From G963422445 sp963422445 (GTDB lineage Bacteria; Pseudomonadota; Alphaproteobacteria; Thalassobaculales; Thalassobaculaceae), in assembly GCA_963422445.2 (NCBI GenBank), contig OY729512.2, forward strand, positions 5,952,001-6,016,000: a stretch of DNA of 64,000 nt, written 5' to 3'. Positions 47,471 to 57,490 of the stretch are shown piece after piece; position 1 is the first letter of the stretch, and the number at the start of each line of letters is the position of its first letter. A model generated the notes under the pieces. The model was not told the origin of the DNA and searched no databases. It saw nothing but the letters and a program-made list of their open reading frames with translations. Position numbers and translations under genes: made by a program.

Positions 47471-49426
47471 TCAGTAATCAAGAAAACTGCGGAGTTTGCG
47501 CGAACGGCTCGGATGCTTGAGTTTGCGTAACGCCTTCGCTTCGATTTGGCGAATTCGTTCGCGGGTCACCGAGAACTGTTGTCCGACCTCTTCAAGGGTG
47601 TGATCGGTATTCATGCCAATACCGAAACGCATGCGCAGCACACGCTCCTCGCGCGCCGTCAGGCTGGCCAACACGCGCGTCGTGGTCTCGCGCAGATTGG
47701 CCTGGATCGCCGCGTCAAGCGGCTGCACGACATTCTTGTCTTCGATGAAATCACCAAGATGGCTGTCTTCCTCATCACCAACCGGTGTCTCCAAGCTGAT
47801 CGGTTCCTTCGCAATCTTCAGTACCTTGCGGACCTTGTCCAGCGGCATCACCAGCTTCTCGGCAAGTTCTTCCGGAACCGGCTCGCGGCCGATCTCGTGC
47901 AGCATCTGGCGTGACGTCCGGGTCAGCTTGTTGATCGTCTCGATCATGTGAACCGGAATACGGATGGTCCGGGCCTGATCCGCGATCGAACGCGTGATCG
48001 CCTGCCGGATCCACCAGGTCGCATAGGTCGAGAACTTGTAGCCGCGACGATACTCGAACTTGTCGACCGCCTTCATCAACCCGATATTGCCTTCCTGAAT
48101 CAGGTCGAGAAACTGCAATCCGCGATTAGTATATTTCTTCGCGATCGAGATCACGAGACGCAGATTGGCCTTGACCATTTCGTCCTTGGCACGGGCCGCT
48201 TCGCGCTCCCCCTTCCTCACGATCTTGACGATGCGTCGGAAATCCGGGGTCAGAAGCTCTGACTTCGCTACAATATCAGCAATTTTTTTCCGCTCTTGCC
48301 GGATCTCATCAGCGTATTCGGTGGCGAATCTGCACCAGGCCGGCGATCTCAGGGTTGCGATCTCCTCCAGCCAGCCGGCATCCAGTTCATGACCTTCATG
48401 CTGCTTGCGGAAATCCTCGCGCTTGATCTTGCACTTTTCCGCGAGCTTCATGAGTTTCAAATCCGACGATGCCAGGTCCCGATTCAGATCGTAGAGCCTG
48501 TCCACCAGATCCTGAATTCGGTTGTTGTGCAGGCGCAGCTCCTTGACCCGTTCGATCAGTTCATTGTTCAGCTTGAGATATCGGCGCTCACCCTGGATCG
48601 TCAGGGGCAGCCCCCTGCGGATACGTGAGAACCGCCGGTCCTGCACTTTCTTGAGTTGAGCGTAGATCGCATCGATTTCGACGAAGGTCTCCATCACCGT
48701 TGGCATCAGAGCCGCTTCCATGGCCGTGATCGACAGGCTGTTTTCTTCCTCGTCGTCATCGTTGTCATCGCTGGCCATGCCATTGCTCGAGGCGGTTTTC
48801 GGCAAGGCCGGTATCGCGATGCCGCCGCCCGAGCCATTCGGTTTGGCGTTCGGAGCCTCCGTGTTTCCGCCATACGTCGCGTCGAGGTCTATGATTTCGC
48901 GCAACGGCTGCAGGCTTTCCTTCACATTCTGGGACCAGACCCGCAAGGCGCTGTAGGTCAGCGGACTTTCCAGTATTCCGCTGATGACCAGCTCCCGGCC
49001 GGCTTCGATACGCTTGGCGATGGCTCTTTCACCTTCGCGGGACAGCAACTCGACGCCGCCCATTTCCCGCAAGTACATGCGAACCGGGTCATCGGTCCGC
49101 CCGACGTCATCCTCGGCAACATTGCCGGATGTGGTCGCTTCCGGACTGGCCGCTCCTTCGGCCGGCGTGTCTTCACTCTCCTCGCTCTCGACGAGGTTCA
49201 CGCCCATTTCACTCAGCGACGAAAGAACATCCTCGATCTGCTCCGACGACATCTGGCCTTGCGGCAGCGCCGCATTGACCTCGTCATAGGTCAGATATCC
49301 CCGTTCCTTGCCCTTCTTGATGAGGTTCTTGACCGCCTGGTTCATCTTGTCCATGAGCGGCCCGTCAGCGTTTTCTTCACGTTCCGGCGTTTCCACCACG
49401 GTCGTCGCCAGAGCCTGTTTCGCCAT
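47471..49426 (-). CDS. rpoD: RNA polymerase primary sigma factor RpoD
   Basis: The protein has 651 residues from ATG 49426, chosen because MAKQALATT is 44 bases after the dnaG stop and gives a typical N-terminus. Region 1.1 has KKGKERGYLTYDEVNAALP. Region 1.2 has DDPVRMYLREMGGVELLSRE. Region 2 has FLDLIQEGNIGLMKAVDKFE and YKFSTYATWWIRQAITRSIA. Region 3 has TRIPVHMIETINKL-like sequence. Region 4 has RFGIGMNTDHTLEEVGQQFS and ends KHPSRSRKLRSFLDY, the alphaproteobacterial form. It recognises housekeeping promoters. It lies directly after dnaG, as in many proteobacteria. Confidence 0.97.
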   Translation of the reverse strand: MAKQALATTVVETPEREENADGPLMDKMNQAVKNLIKKGKERGYLTYDEVNAALPQGQMSSEQIEDVLSSLSEMGVNLVESEESEDTPAEGAASPEATTSGNVAEDDVGRTDDPVRMYLREMGGVELLSREGERAIAKRIEAGRELVISGILESPLTYSALRVWSQNVKESLQPLREIIDLDATYGGNTEAPNAKPNGSGGGIAIPALPKTASSNGMASDDNDDDEEENSLSITAMEAALMPTVMETFVEIDAIYAQLKKVQDRRFSRIRRGLPLTIQGERRYLKLNNELIERVKELRLHNNRIQDLVDRLYDLNRDLASSDLKLMKLAEKCKIKREDFRKQHEGHELDAGWLEEIATLRSPAWCRFATEYADEIRQERKKIADIVAKSELLTPDFRRIVKIVRKGEREAARAKDEMVKANLRLVISIAKKYTNRGLQFLDLIQEGNIGLMKAVDKFEYRRGYKFSTYATWWIRQAITRSIADQARTIRIPVHMIETINKLTRTSRQMLHEIGREPVPEELAEKLVMPLDKVRKVLKIAKEPISLETPVGDEEDSHLGDFIEDKNVVQPLDAAIQANLRETTTRVLASLTAREERVLRMRFGIGMNTDHTLEEVGQQFSVTRERIRQIEAKALRKLKHPSRSRKLRSFLDY

Positions 49427-49470
49427 GTCCGTCGCCTCTCGCCTGAATTGCCCGCCTGGTCGAACCGCAG

Positions 49471-51303
49471 TCATACTGCGTTCCCGGACGCAGGACCCGC
49501 ATTAATCTCGCTGAGCATCCCGGTAAGCGCCGCGACGCGGTTCCAGTTGACCTCGCTGCCTACTGCCTGGAATGCTTGAGTCGCATCCTCCAACTGCTTC
49601 TGCAACTGATGCCGGCGGAGTCTCGTCAGGAGCTCACACAGACCGGCACGAGCATCCGAGACACTTGCTTCGGCACGTGCAAAAGCGGCATGATGCAGCG
49701 TATCCTGCCCCAATACCCCGCCACAATCATCGTCATAACCTGAGGCCTTCAAGTGGTTTCGAAGCCCCGTTACGTCAAGACCCGGTTCGGAAAACGCCTT
49801 GTCTAGAATATCCTGGCGCAGTCTGTCAAGGAATGTGTCTTCGAACTGAAAGAGTCCGAGCGTTTCACCGAATTCCTCCAGCAATACCGGATGATTCAGA
49901 ACAGCTGCAATCACGCAGGCGTCCTGACGGCGCGGCAGGACATCGCTGACCCGGGCCCTCGCAGCAGAACTGCCACGCGGCACCGGCCGCGCTGCCCCTC
50001 CGTTCCAGCCGATCCCCGGCCAGCCGCGATCATATGCAGAACCCCTGGCGGCCCGGAGGCGCGCTTCCACAGTATCGTGATAGGCGGCCTGAACGCCGCG
50101 GTCGGCGATTTCCCGCACGCGGCCACGGATGCGTCGGGCGAAATCCGCCCATCGCTCGGGCGTGTCGACCGGCTGCAAGCCCAGTTCGACATTCCAGATA
50201 AAGTCCGCCAACCCGGTCGCCGCATGGATCAGTTTGCGCATCGCCCCGGCGCCTTCCTTCCCGACCAGGTCGTCGGGGTCCTGCCCCGCGGGCAGCAACA
50301 CGAAACGCAAGGAACACCCTGGCGCGAGAATTGGCAGTGCGCGTCCGGCCGCCCTGACAGCGGCTTTCTGCCCTGCCTGGTCTCCGTCGAAACATACGAC
50401 CGGTTCTCGTGCCAGACGCCAGAGCACCCTGATCTGGTCCTCGGTCAGCGCGGTGCCGAGGGGAGCGACGGCCTGCGGAAATCCGTTCTGAGCGAGCGCG
50501 ATCACATCCATATAACCTTCGGCAACGATGACTTCGCCGGTCTTGACGGCAGCTTCCGCCGCCTGGGCATGCCCGTAGAGGACACGGCCTTTCTGAAACA
50601 GCTCCGTTTCCGGCGAATTGAGATATTTCGGCTGGCTGTCGCCTAGCGCCCGACCGCCAAAGGCAATGACACGGCCCCGACGGTCGGTAATCGGAAAGAC
50701 CACTCGGCCGCGGAAGTAGTCATAAGGCAAACTGTTATCATCGGGTTTCCGCAGCAGTCCGACCTGAAGCAGGGAGTCGTGACTGAGGCCCTTGACCGCC
50801 ATCGCTTCGCGAAGCGCGGTCGACCTTTGGGGCGCATAGCCAAGGCGAAACCGTGCGATAGTCTCGTCTATCAGACCGCGCTCACGCAGATATTGCAGGC
50901 CGTCGCTGCCATCGGTGTCGCGCAACATTGTCTCGAAAAATGTGCAGGCGGCCTCCATGACATCCTGCTGGGTCTTGCGGACTGCCGCCACCCGGCGCTC
51001 CTCAGGCGACTGCCGCGGCATTTCGAGCCCGGCCAGTCCGGCGAGTTTTTCCACGGCGTCGGAAAACCCCAGACCTTCGGTTCCCATCACGAAAGCGAAG
51101 ACATCGCCATTCGCGCCGCAGGCGAAGCAGTGATAGAAATTCTTGCTGTCCACAAGGTTGAGCGATGGCTTCTTGTCGTCATGAAACGGACAGAGGGCAA
51201 CAAATCTGCCGCCTTGCCGAACCAGCGGCGTATATCTGCCAACAACTTCCGAAACGTTGACACGGGCGCGGATTTCGTCGAGAAAGTCAGCCGAAAACAT
51301 CAT
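49471..51303 (-). CDS. dnaG: DNA primase DnaG
   Basis: The protein has 610 residues from MMFSADFLDEIRARVNVSEV. The CHC2 zinc finger is complete: C38, H41 (LCPFHDDKKPS) and C59, C62 (FYHCFACGANGD). The core is followed by the TOPRIM segment GEVIVAEGYMDVIALAQNG and VVCFDGDQAGQKAAVRAAG with the acidic metal ligands. The C-terminal helicase-binding region is helical. It makes RNA primers for replication. The start at 51303 is preferred over the ORF start at 51390 because homology begins there. Confidence 0.96.
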   Translation of the reverse strand: MMFSADFLDEIRARVNVSEVVGRYTPLVRQGGRFVALCPFHDDKKPSLNLVDSKNFYHCFACGANGDVFAFVMGTEGLGFSDAVEKLAGLAGLEMPRQSPEERRVAAVRKTQQDVMEAACTFFETMLRDTDGSDGLQYLRERGLIDETIARFRLGYAPQRSTALREAMAVKGLSHDSLLQVGLLRKPDDNSLPYDYFRGRVVFPITDRRGRVIAFGGRALGDSQPKYLNSPETELFQKGRVLYGHAQAAEAAVKTGEVIVAEGYMDVIALAQNGFPQAVAPLGTALTEDQIRVLWRLAREPVVCFDGDQAGQKAAVRAAGRALPILAPGCSLRFVLLPAGQDPDDLVGKEGAGAMRKLIHAATGLADFIWNVELGLQPVDTPERWADFARRIRGRVREIADRGVQAAYHDTVEARLRAARGSAYDRGWPGIGWNGGAARPVPRGSSAARARVSDVLPRRQDACVIAAVLNHPVLLEEFGETLGLFQFEDTFLDRLRQDILDKAFSEPGLDVTGLRNHLKASGYDDDCGGVLGQDTLHHAAFARAEASVSDARAGLCELLTRLRRHQLQKQLEDATQAFQAVGSEVNWNRVAALTGMLSEINAGPASGNAV

Positions 51304-51542
51304 GTTCGGTATCGTTCCCCGATTCGAATGGCAATCCGCCGCATGGCATACAGGGAGATCGGCCGCGTCTGATCGCCCCACACAATTCACTATGACTGAT
51401 CAACGGGCTCCGTGGCGAGTCGAATATTACACTCGGACAGGCGGCCACCGTCCATGGGGTCTTCCTTACTCGACAGCCCGAATACACAGCCTCATGAATA
51501 CAAGAACCTTCGGGCGCAAACAATAGCCCCGTCGTCTGCACG

Positions 51543-52715
51543 TCACGCGAGCAAGCCGGATCGATAAACTGGAGTTCCACCTGACAGGACCGCGGCAATC
51601 TCGGCCGGACGGTTGGCGGGCGAATTGAGAATCACCAGGTCGGCGCGCTTTCCGGGCGCGATCTCACCACGGTCAGCAAGCCCGGCTGCGCGGGCTGGCG
51701 CCGACGAGACCATGCGCCAGGCTTCCCCCAAGGTCCGGATCGACCTGGCGACAAGCGCGAACGGCGCCTGCAACAATGCCGGATAGTAATAGTCCGAACA
51801 CAGGATATCTCCCCGTCCGGCGGCGATCTCGGCCGCGGCATCAACCCCGCCTTGGCCGAGATGGCTGCCGCCCCGGACAATGTTGGGCGCGCCAAGGACA
51901 ATCGCATCGCCAAGCCGGTTGCTTTCCTGCGAGGCCTCAATGGTTAACGGAAACTCCGCAATCCGGCAGCCGAGAGCATGAAAAGCCCGGCGCGTTGCTG
52001 CTGTTTCATCGTCATGGCTGGCCATGGCAATCCGTTTTCCACGGGCGATTGCGGCGAGTCGCTCGACCGCCTCTGCCACGATGTGTTCGCGGTCATTCAA
52101 GCTATCAACCAGCGCCGCGATACCCTCGCGCGTGAGGCCCGTGCGTTCCATATATGTTGCAAGAGACTGACCGGCGGCAATTTTGCGGGCCACCGACGGG
52201 AGGTGGTCGTTGAAGGCGAGAAGATCGATCCTGCCGGCTTCCAGCCACCTGGCGATTTCGTCAGCGGCTTCGAGATTGCTGGTCTCGTAACGAAGATGAA
52301 ACCTGGTATCGCAACCGAAGTTGTTCCGCCCGGCTTCAATCGCGTCAAGCAGGGCAATCACCATCTCGCGGCTGCGCAAGCCCGGCTCCCAAGACCACGT
52401 TATGCCGTGAAACGCTGTCGTAATTCCATTCGCGACCATCTGCCGGTCGGTATCCCGGAGGGCGAGATCAAGCGGGAAGAAAACCTCGGGCCGCGGCATG
52501 ATCTGACGTTCAAAAGCGTCGCCGTGCAAATCGACGATACCAGGCAGAATCGAAAGTCCGTCGACCTGCAGGACGGTATCGGCCGCCCCCGCACCGTCAC
52601 CGACCGATGCGATCCCGGTTCCGGCGATGACAATATCGGCATCTTCAAGGTTGCCATCGGGCAGCAGCACCCGTCCACCTCGGATCAACAGGGTTTTCCC
52701 GTCTGCCACGTTCAA
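51543..52715 (-). CDS. phnM: Phosphonate-type triphosphate diphosphatase PhnM
   Basis: The protein has 390 residues and belongs to the amidohydrolase superfamily. The N-terminal signature SILPGIVDLHGDAFERQIMP, followed by RPEVFFPLDLAL, is diagnostic of PhnM. Later blocks are TAFHGITWSWEPGLRS, LLAFNDHLPS, IAMASHDDETAATRRAFHAL and LCSDYYYPALLQAPFAL. PhnM removes diphosphate from alpha-D-ribose 1-methylphosphonate 5-triphosphate in C-P lyase catabolism. No other phn gene is in the window, so it stands alone. It starts TTG at 52715, overlapping the stop of the fragment upstream. Confidence 0.9.
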   Translation of the reverse strand: MNVADGKTLLIRGGRVLLPDGNLEDADIVIAGTGIASVGDGAGAADTVLQVDGLSILPGIVDLHGDAFERQIMPRPEVFFPLDLALRDTDRQMVANGITTAFHGITWSWEPGLRSREMVIALLDAIEAGRNNFGCDTRFHLRYETSNLEAADEIARWLEAGRIDLLAFNDHLPSVARKIAAGQSLATYMERTGLTREGIAALVDSLNDREHIVAEAVERLAAIARGKRIAMASHDDETAATRRAFHALGCRIAEFPLTIEASQESNRLGDAIVLGAPNIVRGGSHLGQGGVDAAAEIAAGRGDILCSDYYYPALLQAPFALVARSIRTLGEAWRMVSSAPARAAGLADRGEIAPGKRADLVILNSPANRPAEIAAVLSGGTPVYRSGLLA

Positions 52716-52864
52716 AACAGTTCTCCCGCACCCGACACCACACCATATACGGCGGCGGCCATGTCTGCCTGCCAGGGACTTCTCTGTCCATCATTTTCGA
52801 CGGCAACATGGAGAAAATCCGGAAACGGGCGAGTCACCGGCAAACATTTCCGCTCCAATTCCTG
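52712..52864 (-). pseudogene. C-terminal fragment of an unknown protein coupled to phnM
   Basis: One minus-strand frame from the stop near 52880 reads QELERKCLPVTRPFPDFLHV, AVENDGQRSPWQADMAAAVY and GVVSGAGELF, ending in a TGA that overlaps the phnM TTG start. The tidy composition and coupling suggest the end of a real gene whose beginning has been lost. I do not recognise the family. Confidence 0.35.
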
Positions 52865-53631
52865 CGGAGTCTAGTTACGCGATCTCTACCGAACTGGCGC
52901 CTGACAGTGTTCCGCTTGAGGTCAGAAGTCGTTGACCGGGTCGCGGCGCCGTACGGCGATGACCCGGGTCCCGTACAACCAGGGCTTGCACGCGACCTTG
53001 AAACCGCCATTTGTCGTCAAGGCCGAAACGATATCCGAAAATCTAAGGGTTGAACCACACAGCACGTCTCGGGCGGGATACCCGTCAGAGTTCGCCTTGC
53101 ATGCAGTCAAATCCACGACGGCCAAGCCCGCATTGAAAACTGTCAAGGCTACCGAATGATTGCCGGGCGCCCGCCGGTGAACAGGACCACGAACGCCATC
53201 GATCCGGGCTGCGACCGGGATGGAACCCCGCCCAAATACTGAATCCATGCTGTGTCGTGGATCAGTTTCGCTGCCATTCCACCCATGCAGAGCGGATTGC
53301 CGAGGAAGCGGAGCGGTTACGCGCAACGTTACAACGTGAGTTCGACAGAATTCCTGACCGTGAACGGTTGATTGATACCGTCACAATAGCCCGGTGAGAC
53401 CAGCCCGTTCCACCGATCCGAGAGATCGGGCATCTGCCATTCGGAAAGGGAACGCAATACTGGCATTCCCGATACCATGCAGCACAAAATCCCATGCAAT
53501 ACGTGACCCCCGTCCAGGCCGGGATCAAGCCGGGCAACGTCGCAGCCAATCCAGACTGCAACAACACTGTAATCTGGCGATGTACGGACGATAGCCGGCA
53601 AGCCCTCGCCGCGACATACCCGGCGAACGTC
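52865..53631. other. Decayed region with one short gene tail
   Basis: Mostly unrecognised. At 53257-53397 (+) 46 codons read VDQFRCHSTHAERIAEEAER, LRATLQREFDRIPDRERLID and TVTIAR before a stop. This helical, charged tail looks like a real C-terminus, but its front is missing and the family is not known. A minus-strand tail ending GFKVACKPWLYGTRVIAVRR near 52925-52990 may be another remnant. Confidence 0.35.
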
Positions 53632-54843
53632 CTATCCAAGCATCATCTTGTTGAGACGGAGCCGCAACGCATTCAGGCGAATAAAGCCATGCGCGTCAGC
53701 ATGATCGTAGTCGCCGGCGCCCTCTTCAAACGTGACGTAATCGGCCGAATACAAGCTCTTCTCTGCTTTCCGCCCGACGACAATCGTATTGCCCTTGTAG
53801 AGTTTGAGACGCACGACGCCGGTGACATGACGCTGACTGTGATCGATTGCGGCCTGCAGCATCTCGCGTTCCGGCGAGAACCAGAAACCGTTATAGATGA
53901 GTTCGGCATATCGCGGCATCAGCTCGTCCTTGAGATGCGCCATGCCACGATCCAGAGTGAGACTCTCCATGGCCCTGTGGGCAACATGCAAGATCGTCCC
54001 GCCCGGTGTTTCGTAAAGGCCGCGGTTCTTCATCCCGACAAAACGATTCTCGACGAGGTCGAGCCGTCCGATGCCATTGTCGTGGCCAAGCGTATTGAGG
54101 GCGGTGAGCACCGTGGCCGGGCTCATCGCCTCGCCATCGATCGAAACCGCATCGCCCCCTTCGAATCCGATCTCGATATAGGTCGGCCGATCCGGTGCAT
54201 CTTCCGGCGAGATCGTGCGGGAGTAGATGTATTCCTCCCCTTCGATCCACGGGTCCTCAAGCACCTTGCCCTCGCTTGACGCGTGCAGAAGATTCGCATC
54301 GACTGAAAACGGTGCCTCGCCCCGTTTGTCCCTGGCGATCGGGATCTGCCGGGATTCCGCGTAATTGAGCAAATCGGTGCGAGATGCGAAGTCCCACTCC
54401 CGCCACGGCGCAATGATCCGGATATGCGGATTCAATGCGTAATAACTGAGTTCAAAACGAACCTGGTCGTTGCCCTTGCCGGTCGCGCCATGCGCCACCG
54501 CATCGGCGCCGGTCTCGGCGGCAATCTCGATCTGGCGTTTGGCGATCAGCGGGCGCGCGATCGACGTGCCGAGCAAATAGGTTCCCTCATAGACCGTGTT
54601 CGCGCGGAACATCGGAAACACGAAATCACGAACGAAAGTTTCTCGCAGATCTTCAACGAAGATCTCCTGTATCCCCAGAAATCGCGCTTTTTTGCGCGCC
54701 GGCTCAAGATCTTCACCCTGGCCGAGGTCGGCGGTAAAGGTAACCACTTCGCAGCGATAGGTATCCCGGAGCCACCGCAGGATGATCGAGGTGTCAAGGC
54801 CACCGGAATAGGCCAGTACGACCTTCTTGACCTGGTTCGTCAT
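53632..54843 (-). CDS. argG: Argininosuccinate synthase
   Basis: The protein has 403 residues. The N-terminus KKVVLAYSGGLDTSIILRWL carries the ATP pyrophosphatase P-loop (SGGLDTS). DAVAHGATGKGNDQVRFEL and IIAPWREWDF bind citrulline and aspartate. IEIGFEGGDAVSIDGEAMSP and TPGGTILHVAHRAMESLTLD are family blocks. It joins citrulline and aspartate with ATP in arginine synthesis. A GGCGGA ribosome site precedes ATG 54843. The gene is intact, complete and alone in its orientation group. Confidence 0.97.
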   Translation of the reverse strand: MTNQVKKVVLAYSGGLDTSIILRWLRDTYRCEVVTFTADLGQGEDLEPARKKARFLGIQEIFVEDLRETFVRDFVFPMFRANTVYEGTYLLGTSIARPLIAKRQIEIAAETGADAVAHGATGKGNDQVRFELSYYALNPHIRIIAPWREWDFASRTDLLNYAESRQIPIARDKRGEAPFSVDANLLHASSEGKVLEDPWIEGEEYIYSRTISPEDAPDRPTYIEIGFEGGDAVSIDGEAMSPATVLTALNTLGHDNGIGRLDLVENRFVGMKNRGLYETPGGTILHVAHRAMESLTLDRGMAHLKDELMPRYAELIYNGFWFSPEREMLQAAIDHSQRHVTGVVRLKLYKGNTIVVGRKAEKSLYSADYVTFEEGAGDYDHADAHGFIRLNALRLRLNKMMLG

Positions 54844-55379
54844 TGATTATCGTCCGCCATGCAAAGTCCTGTTTGCGCCGCACCCGGCGGTGGCGGAGTA
54901 TAGGTAAACAGAACGGCAAGGCAAGCGATCCGGCCCGATATCGGCAAATCAACATTCTCGGCTTTTACAAGGCTTGCCTTTTCAATCATGTGCCGCGCAT
55001 CCGTTCTTTTGATGGTGTTGAAAGGTCCGTCAAAGCATTGATCTGTCTTCCGGAATGCCCTTCGCAACAGACGATGCCGGCCTGCGAGACATCACACCGG
55101 GCGTGCCTTGCGAAGAACCGCAGGCCGGAGGCAGTGGAAAAGCTGTTGCCGAACCCGGTTCGGTGCTCCATGTATCGATCCGAGCTTGACGTCGGCCCCT
55201 TGGATGGACCACGCCACTTGACCGCGCACGAACCCTGATCCAGGCTTCGCGCCGTCTCGCGGTGTTGCTGAAAGAAAGGCCGCGAATCTGATACCGGGAA
55301 GAAACAGGACTACGCGCCGCGTCCGGTCGAATGCCGATGTTCTCCCGGTCAGCGGAATCTGAATCCACACACCATTCAC
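54844..55379. other. No gene recognised; argG upstream region
   Basis: This stretch includes the argG leader. Short frames on both strands lack motifs and ribosome sites. It may hold decayed coding DNA before the DUF899 pseudogene. Confidence 0.45.
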
Positions 55380-56083
55380 ATCACGAAGAAAAACGGCAAG
55401 GCATATCGTCGTTGATCGCAAGCGCTGGATCACCAACCGCAAGACTCTGTTGGAGTAAAGAGTCTACCCGCGCACGCGGGGCGCTCAGCCGCGAACTCCC
55501 GTGGGAAGAAGTCGCAAAGGACTATGTCTTCGAAGGGCCGGCGAGGAAGAAACCCCTGGCCTCGCTGTTCGGCGACAAGAGCCAGCTTCCAATCGACCAT
55601 TTCATGCTTGGTCCGGACTGGGAGGAAGGTTGCCCAAGCTGCTCGCTGATGGCTGATCATATCGACCCGGCCGTCGTGCATCTGGAACAGCGCGATGTGG
55701 CCTTTGTCACCGTCAGCCGTGCCCCGCTGGCAGGATAGAGGCCTTCCGGAAACGAATGGGCTGGTCGTTCGAATGGGTCTCGTCGGCGAGGTCGGATTTC
55801 AACGCCAACTACAGGATCTCGTTTACACCGGGTGCGGTGGAACATGGCTCGGTCGAATACGACTATGCGACGGGCAGGTTCCCGAGCACCGAGGGGCCGG
55901 GCTGAGCGTGTTCTGCAAGGACGGCTTGGGCCAGGTCTTCCACACCTATTCGACTTTTGGCCGAGGTCTCGACATGATGATCAACACCTACAACCTGCTT
56001 GATCTGAGGCCCAAGGGCCGGACGAGGATGCGCTCAACTTTCCCATGGCCCGGGTGCGCTATCACGACCGCCGCGGGGTCTAG
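55380..56083 (+). pseudogene. DUF899 thioredoxin-like protein, multiply frameshifted
   Basis: Pieces in successive frames match DUF899: DRKRWITNRKTLLE, then ELPWEEVAKDYVFEGPARKK, FMLGPDWEEGCPSCSLMADH and FVTVSRAPLAG; then EAFRKRMGWSFEWVSSARSD and FNANYRISFTPGAVEHGSVE; then LSVFCKDGLGQVFHTYSTFG and RGLDMMINTYNLLDL; and finally MARVRYHDRRGV. Frame changes fall near 55445, 55735, 55905 and 56020. The final stop TAG is part of the CTAG where the MITE-like repeat starts. Confidence 0.75.
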
Positions 56084-56165
56084 TCGTTCGGTCCTTTCGC
56101 TTCGAACCACCAGTGCTTGTGTTTGCGGGATCACTTATCGAGACATTTGACTGCGTTGTAATCGC
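56080..56165 (-). repeat. Diverged partial copy of the 17225-17359 MITE
   Basis: Starting at CTAG (56080-56083) the DNA follows the reverse complement of the first MITE for about 85 bases: GTTCG, then CTTCGAACCAC (the hairpin arm), TTATCGAGACATTTGA and GTTGTAATCG. Roughly two thirds of positions agree by eye. The other end with its inverted pair is missing. It sits exactly at the stop codon of the DUF899 pseudogene. Confidence 0.55.
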
Positions 56166-57034
56166 CGGCTCCTGACTGGCCAGGAAATCCCGGGTCGGGC
56201 CAAGGCTCTGATGTAACCATTGGCCGCACGGAACCAGTCAGCCTCGCTGAGTATCGGCTTTTCGGAAAAGCTGAACAGATACACAATCTTCGCCGACCTC
56301 GCAGAGTGGCTGCATCATGCCGGCACGATGAAGGAAACGCGCGGGCCGCCCCGAACACCGCGTGGCAGTCCGTCAAGAAAAGATCGCAGCACGCATCAAC
56401 GGCCTTGAGCGCTGTCCTGATTGCTTTTTCAAGGCGCGGCGCTCGCAGCAAAGATCGCCGGAACCAGCCGCAACAGGGTTCAGGACCATCTCGGAGTGTT
56501 CATTGAAATTTGCCATCCTGCCCGTCAGGATGTGGGGTGCCGGCCCTCGTACGCCTTCGCCTGAATACTGTTCCATCAGCAAACTTCCGAGCCGCGGCCT
56601 GCCGGGACGAACAGGATCAAATGGCCGTTATGTCAGATACTTGCAACGCTCCGCGCGTCCAAAACTGCCGTGTCTTGAGAACGCCGCGGCAGTCGCCGAG
56701 ATGCATTCGGAAAACAGGCGGGCTGTTTGTTGCGCCAACGGTGCCGCCATGACGGCATGCGATTCGAGCGGCATTCGGGGCGCGATGGTTCTACCCGAAC
56801 CCGACCATGGCGCATATTGGAGCGCATCTCTCGATCTCGAAAAACCCGAAAATGATTCAAACGCATATGGTCCGACAATCGATCCCCGTAAGCTTGGCAT
56901 CAACAGTTCGGGTCATCAGAACGACACACTTGACCGAAAGAATTGGCCGTCTGACAATGTCTCTATGATAACTGACAAGGATCGGTCACCGACCGATTTC
57001 GACACCGATATCGAGATCAACGGGAGAGGTGCAA
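56166..57034. other. No gene recognised; iorA leader
   Basis: The longest frame (56362-57060) has no recognisable motif, and its composition resembles shadow frames, so it is not called. GGGAGAGGTG just before 57035 is the iorA ribosome site. Confidence 0.45.
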
Positions 57035-57487
57035 ATGGTAAACGTCACGATCAACGGTGAGGAACGGACTCTGGATGGTCCGGACGATACCACATTGCTC
57101 TGGGGCCTTCGCGACATGGCGGGGTTGACTGGCACCAAATATGGTTGCGGTGTCGGCCTCTGCGGTGCCTGCACGGTTCATGTCGACGGCGAGGCAGTTA
57201 AATCCTGCCAGATCACACTCGGTGAGGTCACCGGCCAAACCGTCACCACGATCGAGGGGCTGTCGCCGGACGGCAACCACCCTGTGCAAGTCGCCTGGCG
57301 CGAGGTCAATGTCCCGCAATGCGGCTTCTGCCAGACCGGCCAGATCATGCAGGCGGCAAGTCTGCTGGCCGAGACCCCGCAACCAACCGACGAACAGATT
57401 CTTCAGGCGATGTCTGACAATATCTGCCGATGCGGATGCTACGAACGCATCGTTTCGGCCGTTCGTCTTGCCTCAACGGGAGCATGA
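57035..57487 (+). CDS. iorA: Molybdenum hydroxylase [2Fe-2S] subunit, IorA-like
   Basis: The protein has 150 residues. ATG 57035 was chosen over GTG 57029 because of GGGAGAGG 5 bases upstream. The plant-type cluster uses C38, C43, C46 and C58 (GCGVGLCGACTVHVDGE, SCQI). The second cluster uses C96, C99, C131 and C133 (QCGFCQTGQ, NICRCGC). It passes electrons from the Mo subunit made by the next gene. Together they resemble isoquinoline 1-oxidoreductase, which hydroxylates N-heteroaromatics; related enzymes oxidise aldehydes. Confidence 0.9.
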   Translation: MVNVTINGEERTLDGPDDTTLLWGLRDMAGLTGTKYGCGVGLCGACTVHVDGEAVKSCQITLGEVTGQTVTTIEGLSPDGNHPVQVAWREVNVPQCGFCQTGQIMQAASLLAETPQPTDEQILQAMSDNICRCGCYERIVSAVRLASTGA

Positions 57488-57490
57488 GCC

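Noticed and set aside
56362..57060. 232-residue frame before iorA.
   Set aside because: It has no recognisable motif, no good start and overlaps the iorA ribosome site, so it was left as unassigned DNA.
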